DNA of 64,000 bases from Hydrogenophaga sp. (lineage in GTDB: Bacteria > Pseudomonadota > Gammaproteobacteria > Burkholderiales > Burkholderiaceae_C): contig JAEUOT010000067.1 in NCBI GenBank assembly GCA_016790705.1, positions 79,758 through 143,757 on the forward strand, in the 5' to 3' direction. This document shows positions 48,642 to 56,913 of this stretch, one piece after another. Below the pieces are notes generated by a model. It was not told where the DNA came from and made no database searches. It was given only the letters and a program-made list of their open reading frames with translations. The first letter of the stretch is position 1, and every line of letters starts with the position of its first letter. The position numbers and the translations under genes were made by a program.

Positions 48642-49751
48642 GTGATCACACCCGCATCGAACCCCACGCCCGGCGACCAGCGCCTGACCCTGATCGAGCG
48701 TGCCCGGCACGCCGTGCTGGAGGCCGGGGAGACCGCGCCGACGCCCTGGCTCGCACCGGCCATCGAACGGTCCTGGCGGCGTTGTCTCGCGATGGGACAG
48801 CGCCCCCAGCAGCGGGTCGAATTCGAGCCGGTCTCGCCCGGCGACATCCGCATCGCGCAGGACGCCAGCCGCCCCTTGCTCCAGGCGGCCTCGCCGGTGA
48901 TCCGGACACTCTCCCGCGCGATGGTGCACAGCCGCTACTTCGCGATCCTCACCGATGCACGCGGGACGGTGATCGAGGTCGATGGTCCGGTGGATCGCAG
49001 CAACCCCAAGGCAGCGGCAATTGCGCGGGTCGGCGTCGACCTCTCGGAGGCGGCCGTGGGGACCACCGCCATCGGCACCACGCTGACCGATCTCGAACCG
49101 GTCTGGCTGCACCGGGGGGAACATTTCTTCCGCGACACCGGGATGTTCAGTTGTGCCGGCGCGCCGATCTGGGGGCCGGACGGCCACTGCGTCGGTATGC
49201 TGGACCTGACCGGCATCGACGTGACCGAGCAGCCCGCGCTCAAGCACCTCGTGACCCAGTCGGCGCGCAGCATCGAGAACGCGCTCACGACATCGCGCCC
49301 GCACCGCCTGCTGCTGCGGCTGAACTGGCCGGGGCGGGTGCTCGGAGACGACAACGACGGACTGGTCTGCGTCGATGGTGACGGCGGCATCACCGGCGCC
49401 AACCGTGCGGCGGCCGACATGCTGGGACTGGTCCCGCGCCAGGGCACCATGCATTGCGCCGACCTGTTCGCGATACCGACCGACAGCCTGTTCGACGCCG
49501 CCCGCCAGCACCGGCCCGCGTTCGAGGTGCCGCTGTGGTCGGGCCTGCGGCTGCAGTTGCTGGCCCAGGGCCCCGGGCGCGTCTGCGGCGCGGCGCGACC
49601 GTCCAGCCACAGCATGCCGCTCAAGGACGTCGAGGCCGCGCTGATCCGCCGTGCGGTCGAGGACGCCCGCGGCAATGTGATGGAAGCCGCCCGCGCGCTG
49701 GGCATCAGCCGCGCCACCGTCTACCGCAAGCTGACCAGAAAAAAGGCCTGA
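48642..49751 (+). CDS. AcoR-like GAF/Fis regulator lacking the AAA+ domain
   Basis: The 369-residue protein looks like the sensory and DNA-binding parts of an AcoR-type activator joined directly. An N-terminal region APAIERSWRRCLAMG leads to a GAF domain with AAVGTTAIGTTLTDLEPVWL and GMFSCAGAPIWGPDGHCVGM, then a PAS-like segment (GLVCVDGDGGITGANRAAAD) and a C-terminal Fis helix-turn-helix (VMEAARALGISRATVYRKLT). No Walker A, GAFTGA or Walker B motif exists between them, so it cannot itself drive sigma-54 polymerase. It could be a repressor, co-activator or a class acting on sigma-70. The start is a GTG at 48642 with AGAGGACG upstream. Confidence 0.85.
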   Translation: MITPASNPTPGDQRLTLIERARHAVLEAGETAPTPWLAPAIERSWRRCLAMGQRPQQRVEFEPVSPGDIRIAQDASRPLLQAASPVIRTLSRAMVHSRYFAILTDARGTVIEVDGPVDRSNPKAAAIARVGVDLSEAAVGTTAIGTTLTDLEPVWLHRGEHFFRDTGMFSCAGAPIWGPDGHCVGMLDLTGIDVTEQPALKHLVTQSARSIENALTTSRPHRLLLRLNWPGRVLGDDNDGLVCVDGDGGITGANRAAADMLGLVPRQGTMHCADLFAIPTDSLFDAARQHRPAFEVPLWSGLRLQLLAQGPGRVCGAARPSSHSMPLKDVEAALIRRAVEDARGNVMEAARALGISRATVYRKLTRKKA

Positions 49752-49770
49752 TCGAATCGATCAGGCCTTT
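49742..49770. terminator. Bidirectional terminator between convergent genes
   Basis: AAAGGCCTGATCGA and its exact complement flank a single central base. The stem has A residues before and T residues after it, so it can stop transcription from both the GAF regulator (plus) and the binding-protein gene (minus). Confidence 0.85.
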
Positions 49771-49794
49771 CGCTCCAGGTTGCAGGGCAGCCGA

Positions 49795-50685
49795 TTACGG
49801 CGCGGTCAGCGTCAAGCCGTGCTGCTTGAAGATCGCGAGCATCTCGCCGCTCTCGCGGACCGACTTCATCGCCCCCTCTAGCGCCGCCCCCAGGTTCTTG
49901 TTGGACGACTTGACCGCCAGCGCCACCGGCCAGCCGTTGTCGACGATGCCGTTGTTGAAGGTGATCTTGGAGATGCGCGCCCGTGCGGCGGCACCCGACT
50001 GGCGCGCCAGCGCGGCTTCCGCCTGCGCCCGCGTGACAAAGGCAGCGACCGCCCGGCCGTCCAGCACCGCCGACGCGGCCTCGACACCCGAGTCGAAGAT
50101 GGCCACCTGGTTGCGCAGCAGGCCACCGCCATAACCCATCAGCACACTGGCCGCGCCGGAACCCTTCTCGGCCGCCAGCGGCAGGCCCTTGAGGTCCTCG
50201 GGCGCGGCGGCATCGGCCAGACGCCGCGTGTCGTGCAGCAGCACATTGGACTGGCGCATGTAGGGCGCCAGGATGGTGACCTGCGGATTGGCGTTGGCGA
50301 GATAACGGTCGGCGGGCACCTGCAGCATCACGTCGGCTGGGCCGTACCCCAGGTAGTGGCCGCGCCAGACCATGTTGCGCAGGTCATCGTTCATGTTCTC
50401 GCCCGCATCGAAGGGCAGCAGCGAGAGCTTGAGATTCATCTGGCGCGCCAGCGCCTCGGCCAGCGACACGTCAAGGCCCTTCATGTCGGCGACCGGGCCG
50501 CTGGAGAAGGGCGCGTTGTCCTTGTACACCGCGACCTTGAGCGTGCCGCTGGCGCGAACCCGTTCCAGGTCACTCAGATCGGTCTGCGCAATCGCGGACC
50601 AGGGCATGGCCAGGGTGATCGGCAGCAGCGCCATCGCCTGCCGCCGGCGCAGTCCGCGCCGGTCGTTGGGGCTCGTCTCGTGCAT
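49795..50685 (-). CDS. Quinoprotein-associated substrate-binding protein (MoxJ-like)
   Basis: The 296-residue periplasmic protein has a twin-arginine-like signal (RRGLRRRQAMALLPITLAMP), then a family-3 solute-binding fold: GTLKVAVYKDNAPFSS, DMKGLDVSLAEALARQM and YGPADVMLQVPADRYLANA. It belongs to the class of binding-protein-like components found beside PQQ alcohol dehydrogenases (MoxJ and relatives), which assist the dehydrogenase rather than an ABC transporter. No permease or ATPase gene is adjacent, in agreement with this. The ATG at 50685 has GGAG upstream. It follows pedF by 31 nt. Confidence 0.82.
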   Translation of the reverse strand: MHETSPNDRRGLRRRQAMALLPITLAMPWSAIAQTDLSDLERVRASGTLKVAVYKDNAPFSSGPVADMKGLDVSLAEALARQMNLKLSLLPFDAGENMNDDLRNMVWRGHYLGYGPADVMLQVPADRYLANANPQVTILAPYMRQSNVLLHDTRRLADAAAPEDLKGLPLAAEKGSGAASVLMGYGGGLLRNQVAIFDSGVEAASAVLDGRAVAAFVTRAQAEAALARQSGAAARARISKITFNNGIVDNGWPVALAVKSSNKNLGAALEGAMKSVRESGEMLAIFKQHGLTLTAP

Positions 50686-50716
50686 GGGCTTGTCTCCGTG
50701 TGTTCTTGTGAGGCGT

Positions 50717-51214
50717 TCAGGGTTCGCGACGGGTCTCGATGTAGGTCCGGATGGTCCAGATCGCTTCCTGGGACAGGGTGGCCTCGAAGGGGGGCATGTA
50801 GACGCGTCCGTCGCGCGTACGGCCCCGTCGCACGGTCGAGATGAAGTAGTCGTCCATCTCGCGCAGGCAGGCCGCCTTCTTGGCCGCATCGGCGAGTCCG
50901 AGGCAGTCGCTGTCGATTTTGCGCAGATCCGGCGCGATGCCGCCGGAAATCGCCTCAAGACCATGACAGCGCGCGCAGTTCTGGTTGAAGGCCGAGGTCC
51001 CGATGCGCAGCGCTTCGGCGCGCGCCGGGCTCTGTTCGTTGTAGGGGTTGGCCTCCAGCCATTTGGCGCCCAGTTGGGGCAGTGTGTGGGTGTCGACCGC
51101 CTGCGGCGTCACGTCGCCATGGGCCATGACGGCACCCGAGGCCAGCAGGCCAAGGGCCAGGGCGCAGGCCCGCGCGGCACGCTGACGGAAAGAGGAGGAG
51201 GGAATGAACTGCAT
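50717..51214 (-). CDS. pedF: Cytochrome c-550 PedF
   Basis: The 165-residue c-type cytochrome has a signal peptide (ARACALALGLLASGAVMAHG), DVTPQAVDTHTLPQLGAKWL, the haem site NQNCARCHGLEAISGGIAPD, and a likely axial Met in RVYMPPFEATLSQEAIW. These match the PedF-type cytochrome that accepts electrons from PQQ ethanol dehydrogenase. The ATG at 51214 has an AGACAACCC leader. A good sigma-54 promoter lies 41-57 nt upstream. It is divergent from the AcoR-like activator. Confidence 0.9.
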   Translation of the reverse strand: MQFIPSSSFRQRAARACALALGLLASGAVMAHGDVTPQAVDTHTLPQLGAKWLEANPYNEQSPARAEALRIGTSAFNQNCARCHGLEAISGGIAPDLRKIDSDCLGLADAAKKAACLREMDDYFISTVRRGRTRDGRVYMPPFEATLSQEAIWTIRTYIETRREP

Positions 51215-51634
51215 GGGTTGTCTCCGGATTCGGGAAAGGTGAGCACAGCCCAAAAAGCAATAAGCAGGCCACTCGCCGGACCGTCCCGCAGCCGGCCCGT
51301 TTTCCAAAGACACGCCGGGTGTGACACCGCGCCGACTGTTCCAAATTGACGCAATGCCGTGCGACAGGCTGCCTCCGAAGGGACAGCCGCAGGGGGCAAC
51401 GGCGGGACAAGGCGATCCGGCGCCTCATGGCCGAAGAATTGCTATGTGTCGAAAGGAGGCAACTGCCACGCAATGTTTCATCGGGGGATTTCCTCTGTTG
51501 ATTCGTGGCACAGATGTGAAGACAATCCCATGACCCGAGACGATCAAAACCAGCCCGCTGTTCAGTCTGGCCAGCAAGAGCCGATATGGACGATGGATTA
51601 CTGGGGTGGACTTCCCCCGGACCCAGGAGACAAC
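51215..51634. promoter_or_regulatory. Divergent control region of pedF and the AcoR-like activator
   Basis: This 420-nt gap holds the pedF sigma-54 promoter, the perfect dyad GGTGTGACACC at 51318-51328 about 50 nt upstream of it, and an AGGAG site at 51625-51629 for the activator start. Two ATG/GTG-type starts in frame with the activator lie inside the gap (for example 51530), so part may be translated. No other gene is seen. Confidence 0.55.
51255..51271 (-). promoter_or_regulatory. Sigma-54 promoter of pedF
   Basis: The minus strand reads TGGCCTGCTTATTGCTT: GG and GC are exactly 10 nt apart and the TTGCTT end is perfect. The transcription start would be about 51245, leaving a leader of about 31 nt. 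The gene for a sigma-54 activator is divergent, so it is the obvious regulator. Confidence 0.72.
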
Positions 51635-53704
51635 ATGAGTGCCGCCACGTACACGCCCTCCGGCGGGGAGCGTGCCGACATCCCTTCCACCGTCGGCAGT
51701 CCAGACGGCCGTGATGCCATCAACCAGTCGCATCAGCGCTCGCGCGCCTACGGCATCACCGAACAGTCGGAGCCGGACTTCTCCAGCCCGCTGCGTGGCG
51801 ACCTGACCAGCGCGCTCGACGAGAACCGCTTCCTGTTCCAGCACGCGGCGCCGGTCATGGAGACGCTCTACGACCAGATCGCCAACACCCACAGCATGGT
51901 GCTGCTGACCTCGTCCAAGGGCATGGTGCTGCACTCGCTGGGCGATTCCGATTTCCTGGAAAAGGCCTCGCGCGTGGCGCTGATGCCCGGCATGGACTGG
52001 TCCGAGAAGACCAAGGGCACCAACGCTATCGGCACCGCACTGACCGAAGAGGAGGCGCTGACCGTCCACGGCAACCAGCACTTCATGAACGCGAACAAGT
52101 TCCTGACCTGTTCGTGCTCGCCCATCTTCGATCCCTACGGACAGGTGATCGGCGCGCTGGACGTGACCGGCGACCAGCGCAGCTTCCACCAGCACACGCT
52201 GGCACTGGTGCGCATGTCGGCACAGATGATCGAGAACCACATGTTCGCCGACATCTTCCCCAAGGCGATCCGGGTCCACTTCCACACCCGCTCCGAGTTC
52301 CTCGGCACCCTGGTCGAAGGCATCGCTGTGTTCTCGCCCGAGGGCCGCTTCATCTCGGCCAATCGCAGCGCGCAGTTCCAGATCGGCCTGCCGTTCGCCG
52401 CGCTCAAGGCCCACACGTTCTCCTCGCTGTTCGGCATTCCGATCTCCTCGCTGATCGACCTGTTCAGCGGCACCCTGCCGACTCCCAAGCAACTGGTGCT
52501 GCACAACGGCGTCGCGGTCTGGTGCCGGGTCAAGGTCAAGTCCGCCAACCCCTGGTCGGCAGGACACGGGTCCGCGCCGGTCAGCCCGCTGCAGGCCGAG
52601 GAAAGGGCCTCGACCGCGCCCGCGCCGGCCGCAGCGCCGCTGGCGACACGCCCCCCTGTGCGGCGGCCGCACCTCTCGACCCTGCAGTACCTGGACACCG
52701 GCGACCCGCAGGTCTCGGCAGTGATCCACAAGCTGCGCATGGTCTCGGGCAAGGACATCCCGGTGATGATCCTGGGCGAAACCGGCACCGGCAAGGACCT
52801 GCTGGCGCAGGCCATCCACGGCGACTCCAACCGCTCGGGCCAGCCCTTCGTCTCCGTCAACTGCGCCTCGATCCCTGACACGCTGATCGAGTCGGAGCTG
52901 TTCGGCTACGAGGAAGGCGCCTTCACCGGCGCGCGCAAGAAGGGCTCGATCGGCAAGATCCTGCAGGCCAACGGCGGCACGCTGTTCCTCGACGAAATCG
53001 GCGACATGCCCAAGCACCTGCAGGCGCGGCTGCTGCGCGTGCTGCAGGAGCGGCGCGTCAGCCCGCTGGGCGCGGGCAAGGAAGTCGATGTCGACGTCGC
53101 CATCGTCAGCGCCACCCACAAGAACCTCAAGGACATGATCGCGCGCGGCGACTTCCGCGAAGACCTCTACTACCGCCTCAACGGCCTGGTGGTGCGGCTG
53201 CCGGCGCTGCGCGAGCGCACCGACTTCGACCTGGTGGTGCAGAAGATCGTCAAGTCCCTGTGCGAGAACGGCCAGCACATCGGAATCTCGCCGCGCGTGA
53301 TGGACATCTTCAAGCGCTACCACTGGCCAGGCAACTTCCGCCAGTTGCACAACCTGCTGCGCACCGCGGTGGTCATGGTCGGCTGCGCCGGCGTGATCGA
53401 CATGGAACACCTGCCGGACGATTTCCTGGAAGAGCTGGAGCACGGCCTGCCGCACCCGATGGCGTTGCGACTGGGACAGCCGCTGCAGACGGTCGAGGAA
53501 ACCCTGCCTGAAATGCCCAGCGCCCCGCCGATGCCCGAACCGCCGGTCGACGGCCAGAAGCTGCAGGACGTCGCGCTCAGCGCGATGGCACAGATGCTCC
53601 GGCTGCACAAGGGCAACGTGTCGGCGGCGGCGAAGGCGCTGGGCGTCTCTCGAAACACCATCTACCGCAAGAAGAACCTGCTGCCGCCCGACGCGCTGGG
53701 CTGA
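51635..53704 (+). CDS. AcoR-like sigma-54-dependent activator
   Basis: The 689-residue protein (from the ATG at 51635, with AGGAG 5 nt before it; an ATG at 51530 is possible) has a GAF domain (TKGTNAIGTALTEEEALTVH and CSCSPIFDPYGQVIGALDVT), a PAS-like region (about 230-310), then an AAA+ domain with Walker A LGETGTGKDLLAQAI, the sigma-54 loop EEGAFTGARKKG, Walker B FLDEIGDMPKH, and a Fis helix-turn-helix (AAKALGVSRNTIYRKKN). It lies between pedF and the other PQQ genes, so it probably activates alcohol-oxidation genes in response to an alcohol or aldehyde sensed by the GAF domain. Confidence 0.92.
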   Translation: MSAATYTPSGGERADIPSTVGSPDGRDAINQSHQRSRAYGITEQSEPDFSSPLRGDLTSALDENRFLFQHAAPVMETLYDQIANTHSMVLLTSSKGMVLHSLGDSDFLEKASRVALMPGMDWSEKTKGTNAIGTALTEEEALTVHGNQHFMNANKFLTCSCSPIFDPYGQVIGALDVTGDQRSFHQHTLALVRMSAQMIENHMFADIFPKAIRVHFHTRSEFLGTLVEGIAVFSPEGRFISANRSAQFQIGLPFAALKAHTFSSLFGIPISSLIDLFSGTLPTPKQLVLHNGVAVWCRVKVKSANPWSAGHGSAPVSPLQAEERASTAPAPAAAPLATRPPVRRPHLSTLQYLDTGDPQVSAVIHKLRMVSGKDIPVMILGETGTGKDLLAQAIHGDSNRSGQPFVSVNCASIPDTLIESELFGYEEGAFTGARKKGSIGKILQANGGTLFLDEIGDMPKHLQARLLRVLQERRVSPLGAGKEVDVDVAIVSATHKNLKDMIARGDFREDLYYRLNGLVVRLPALRERTDFDLVVQKIVKSLCENGQHIGISPRVMDIFKRYHWPGNFRQLHNLLRTAVVMVGCAGVIDMEHLPDDFLEELEHGLPHPMALRLGQPLQTVEETLPEMPSAPPMPEPPVDGQKLQDVALSAMAQMLRLHKGNVSAAAKALGVSRNTIYRKKNLLPPDALG

Positions 53705-53710
53705 CGCGGC

Positions 53711-54718
53711 TCATCGGGGCGCAGCGCCCTGGTCCATCCAGACCGGCTCCAGCTCGCGCCAGGCACGCTGCACATTGAAGCCGTGGCGCGTGCCGTAACC
53801 GGCCCAGGACGCGAACGCCGGCAGATCCACCTGACCGGCCTCATGCGCCTGGACGCCACGGTCCATCGCCGCCAGCACCCCGGCGCTCAGCCCCTTGAGG
53901 TAATCGCGCGTGGCGCCCAGCGCGGGCGGTGGCGCCGCGCCGGACGACGACGACCAGGTGGCGGCGATCAGGTGGCGCGGGCGCAGCCGCTCCAGCCGAT
54001 CCAGCGCCTCCAGCCAGCCCTGCACCTGTCCCTGCGCCAGCTCGGGCACCCGGTCCTGGTACGCCAGTCCACCGGCCCACAGCACACGCCGCCGCGCGTC
54101 CCACAGCACCAGGTCGCCGTCGGTGTGCCCGTGTTCCAGCGGCATCACGCGCAGCGCGATCCGCCCCACCCGCAACACATCGCCCTCGGCCAGGGTGTGC
54201 GTGGGCAACACGATCTCGGTGCCGGCCATGGCCGGCTGGCCCACCCGCCGCACCAGGCTCGCCAGGCAGTCCGGGCAACGCTGCGCCATGCCTTCGCGCG
54301 TCGGCGCACTGGCCAGCAGCGCGATCCGGCCCGCCGCGATGTCGTCGGCAAACGCCGCGTTGGCCAGCACGTTCTCGGCATGGGCGTGGGTGTTGACGAT
54401 CCAGCGCACGCGCGCCCCGAAGCGGCACGCCAGCGACCGGCGCAGCCGCAGGCCGTGCCGGTAACTCGGTCCCGGGTCGATCACACCGGCCTCGCGACCC
54501 GCGATCACCACGCTCACCGGCATCACGTGCCCGCCATTGGACGGCGCCACCTCGCCCCCGTCCGGCGGCAGCCAGACCCACACCCCCGGCACCACCGCGC
54601 GCCAGGGGATGGCGTCCGCCGCAGCACAGCGCGGTGCCGCCGCCACCGGGGCCGCCCACCACAGCCCGGCCAGCAGGCTCACCGCGATCCACCAGACCCT
54701 GCGCAGCCCGCCGCTCAT
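53711..54718 (-). CDS. Metallo-beta-lactamase-fold quinoprotein relay protein
   Basis: The 335-residue exported protein has a signal peptide (WWIAVSLLAGLWWAAPVAA) and an MBL fold: VVIAGREAGVIDPGPSYRHG, RWIVNTHAHAENVLANAAF and LEHGHTDGDLVLWD. The metal motif is HAHAEN rather than HxHxDH, and the usual late GHG motif is replaced by IAATWSSSSG, so some metal ligands are missing. Proteins of this kind occur beside PQQ alcohol dehydrogenases and are called quinoprotein relay zinc metallohydrolases. The function is unproven. It is coupled to the next gene by a 4-nt overlap and runs convergent to the activator gene. Confidence 0.8.
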   Translation of the reverse strand: MSGGLRRVWWIAVSLLAGLWWAAPVAAAPRCAAADAIPWRAVVPGVWVWLPPDGGEVAPSNGGHVMPVSVVIAGREAGVIDPGPSYRHGLRLRRSLACRFGARVRWIVNTHAHAENVLANAAFADDIAAGRIALLASAPTREGMAQRCPDCLASLVRRVGQPAMAGTEIVLPTHTLAEGDVLRVGRIALRVMPLEHGHTDGDLVLWDARRRVLWAGGLAYQDRVPELAQGQVQGWLEALDRLERLRPRHLIAATWSSSSGAAPPPALGATRDYLKGLSAGVLAAMDRGVQAHEAGQVDLPAFASWAGYGTRHGFNVQRAWRELEPVWMDQGAAPR

Positions 54719-55770
54719 GCGCCCGCCCTCACACGATCCCGCAGCGCCGCCAGCGTGGCCGGCTCATGCCCGAGATGCCCCGCGCCGGTCAAGCTCAGCG
54801 AGACCCGGTCGGGCGCGATGCGCGCGCCCATTGCCGCCCAGCGCCGGCTGTTGCGCGGCGGGCAGACCGCATCGTGCCGCCCGTGCACCCAGTCGACGCG
54901 AATGCCCTGGTGCGCCAGCGACATCACCGCGCGGTCCAGCGCGCCCGGTCGCAGGAAACCGCGATGCGCGAGGTAATGCCGCTGGATGCGCAGCCGGTCC
55001 AGCAGCCTGCGGTCGGCCACGCCGGGGCGCCTGGTTGCCTCGGCGGCAAGCCGCCGTTCGCGGCGCCGCTGCAGACCCCAGGCCTGGCGAAGCGGCGGCG
55101 CTGGCCGCGACGCATGCAGCCAGGCTTTCCACATGCCGTGTGCCGCCGCGCGCGATTCGCACAGCGCCCAGCGACGCGCCGCGCGCAGACCTGCAACAGA
55201 CGGTGTTCCGCCTTGGAACAATTGGCGCAGACGTGCCAGCAACGCCGGCATCGGCACCCCGCCCGACTGCGGCCACAACAGGCCCGCAACACTCAGGGTT
55301 TGCCCGTAGCCCTGGCCCCGCAACAGCCCCGCGATCTCGCGCTGCGTCAGCGCAAAAGCGCCGCGCAACACCAGCCGATCCACCCGCGTCGGGTGGGCCC
55401 GGGCATAGGCCAGCGCCAGCACGCTGCCCCAGGACCCCGCCAGCACCGACCAGCGCGCCAGCCCCAGCCGCTCCCGCAGTTGCTCCAGATCCCTCACCAG
55501 TGCCGCCGTGTGATTGCGCTGTGTCGCACCGCGCGGCCGGCTCTCGCCACAGCCGCGCTGGTCCGGCGCGATCGCACGGTGTCGCGCAAGGTCCAGCGGC
55601 GCCATCAGCCCCGGGTTCGCCCCGCTGCCCGGCCCCCCGTGCAACAGCAGCCAGGGCTCGCCCTGCGGGTTTCCCCCCAGATGCCAGGCCATGGCATGCG
55701 GCGCGCCCACACCGATGCGCCGCTGGGTCCGCCAGCGGGTCTGGTTCGTGGCATCGATATTGCTTTTCAT
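54715..55770 (-). CDS. Alpha/beta hydrolase, prolyl aminopeptidase-like
   Basis: The 351-residue hydrolase has the proline iminopeptidase pattern: WLLLHGGPGSGANPGLMAPL (oxyanion HGGPG), RAIAPDQRGCGESRPRGAT, nucleophile elbow LAGSWGSVLALAYARAHP, and a His near the C-terminus in LTGAGHLGHEPA. An arginine-rich cap domain lies in the middle. No signal peptide is seen, so it is probably cytosolic. It lies divergent to pqqA. One attractive idea is that it trims peptides from the PqqA precursor, a step done by PqqF/PqqG proteases elsewhere; neither is seen in this window. That is inference only. Confidence 0.82.
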   Translation of the reverse strand: MKSNIDATNQTRWRTQRRIGVGAPHAMAWHLGGNPQGEPWLLLHGGPGSGANPGLMAPLDLARHRAIAPDQRGCGESRPRGATQRNHTAALVRDLEQLRERLGLARWSVLAGSWGSVLALAYARAHPTRVDRLVLRGAFALTQREIAGLLRGQGYGQTLSVAGLLWPQSGGVPMPALLARLRQLFQGGTPSVAGLRAARRWALCESRAAAHGMWKAWLHASRPAPPLRQAWGLQRRRERRLAAEATRRPGVADRRLLDRLRIQRHYLAHRGFLRPGALDRAVMSLAHQGIRVDWVHGRHDAVCPPRNSRRWAAMGARIAPDRVSLSLTGAGHLGHEPATLAALRDRVRAGA

Positions 55771-55849
55771 GGTGGCGATCCGGACTGCGGTGGCGCAGAC
55801 GGATCGGCAGCAGTCACGATTCATGCCAACCTTATCTGGAGACAAGACC

Positions 55850-55924
55850 ATGCAGTGGACCACCCCCGCCTTCACCGACCTGCGCTTCGGTTTCGAAATC
55901 ACGATGTACATCGCCAACCGCTGA
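55850..55924 (+). CDS. pqqA: PQQ precursor peptide PqqA
   Basis: PqqA is the 24-residue substrate peptide from which PQQ is built. Glu16 and Tyr20 lie in GFEITMYIANR with the required three-residue spacing; PqqE crosslinks them. The ATG at 55850 has GGAGAC 8 nt upstream. The whole divergent gap to the hydrolase gene is only 79 nt, so the promoter must lie within it. A hairpin with T-run follows at 55945. Confidence 0.97.
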   Translation: MQWTTPAFTDLRFGFEITMYIANR

Positions 55925-55944
55925 TCACCAGCGCCAGCGAACTC

Positions 55945-55980
55945 GGGCGCACGGGTGTCTCACACGTGCGCCCTCTTTTT
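55945..55980 (+). terminator. Attenuator-like hairpin between pqqA and pqqB
   Basis: GGGCGCACG (55945-55953) pairs with CGTGCGCCC (55965-55973) and is followed by a T-rich tract TCTTTTTT. It lies in the 64-nt gap between pqqA and pqqB. Partial termination here would give more pqqA than pqqB-E mRNA, as seen in other PQQ producers. Confidence 0.8.
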
Positions 55981-55988
55981 TCCAGTCT

Positions 55989-56906
55989 ATGCGCATCCGT
56001 GTTCTCGGCTCCTCTGCCGGTGGCGGCTTCCCTCAGTGGAACTGCAACTGCCCCAACTGTGACGGTCTGCGCCGCGGGACACTGACCGCGCGGGCCCGCA
56101 CCCAGTCATCGATTGCGATCAGCGACAACGGCCAGGACTGGCTGCTGGTCAACGCCTCGCCCGACATCCTCACCCAGATCCGCGACAACCCGGAGCTGCA
56201 ACCGGCCCGCGCCATCCGCGACAGCGGCATCGCCGCCGTGCTGCTGATGGACGCGCAGATCGACCACGTCACAGGCCTGCTGATGCTGCGCGAGCGCAAG
56301 ACGCCGCTGCCGCTGCTGGCCACGCCCGAGGTCTTCTCCGACATCGGCTCCGGCTTCCCGATCACCGGCATCCTCTCGCACTACTGCGGCACCGCGCAGC
56401 AGGCGCTGCCCATCGACGGCAGCGCGGTGCACATCGCCGCCCTGCCCGGCCTGCAACTGCAGACGGTCTCGCTGTCGTCCAAGCCGCCGCCGTATTCGCC
56501 GTTCCGCGGCAACCCGCGGCCGGGCGACAACATCGGCCTGCTGATCACCAACCCGGCCACCGGCGCGCAGGCCTTCTATGCGCCCGGCCTGGCCGAAGTC
56601 AGCGCCGAGCTGATCGACCTCATGCGCGGCTGTGCCGTGGTGCTGGTCGACGGCACCTTCTGGACCCACGACGAGATGCAGCGCCTGGGCCTCTCGCCCA
56701 AGGCCGCGCTCGACATGGGCCACCTGCCGCAAAGCGGCCCCGGCGGCATGATCGAGCAGCTCGACCGCCTCCCCGGCGGCGTGCGCAAGGTCCTCATCCA
56801 CATCAACAACACCAACCCCATGCTGGTGGAGGACTCGCCCGAGCGCGCGCTGCTGACGCAGCACGGCATCGAGGTCGCCTTCGACGGCATGGACATTTCT
56901 TTCTGA
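55989..56906 (+). CDS. pqqB: PQQ biosynthesis protein PqqB
   Basis: The 305-residue protein has the metallo-beta-lactamase fold of Pqq[21 protein letters not shown] with CPNC as the structural zinc Cys cluster, [17 protein letters not shown] with the metal His/Asp, and FDGMDISF at the end. PqqB acts as an iron-dependent hydroxylase on the tyrosine of the crosslinked dipeptide. It starts 64 nt after pqqA, past the hairpin. Confidence 0.96.
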   Translation: MRIRVLGSSAGGGFPQWNCNCPNCDGLRRGTLTARARTQSSIAISDNGQDWLLVNASPDILTQIRDNPELQPARAIRDSGIAAVLLMDAQIDHVTGLLMLRERKTPLPLLATPEVFSDIGSGFPITGILSHYCGTAQQALPIDGSAVHIAALPGLQLQTVSLSSKPPPYSPFRGNPRPGDNIGLLITNPATGAQAFYAPGLAEVSAELIDLMRGCAVVLVDGTFWTHDEMQRLGLSPKAALDMGHLPQSGPGGMIEQLDRLPGGVRKVLIHINNTNPMLVEDSPERALLTQHGIEVAFDGMDISF

Positions 56907-56913
56907 GTGCGCC

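Noticed and set aside
48642-49751. Complete sigma-54 activator
   Set aside because: No AAA+ motifs are present, so it was described as a truncated-type regulator.
51359-51634. Longer start for the AcoR-like activator
   Set aside because: The frame is open upstream and has an ATG at 51530, but the ATG at 51635 has by far the best ribosome site and the upstream residues look non-conserved. The alternative remains possible.
55771-55849. Sigma-54 promoter for pqqA
   Set aside because: GG and GC pairs occur, but none with the required 10-nt spacing.
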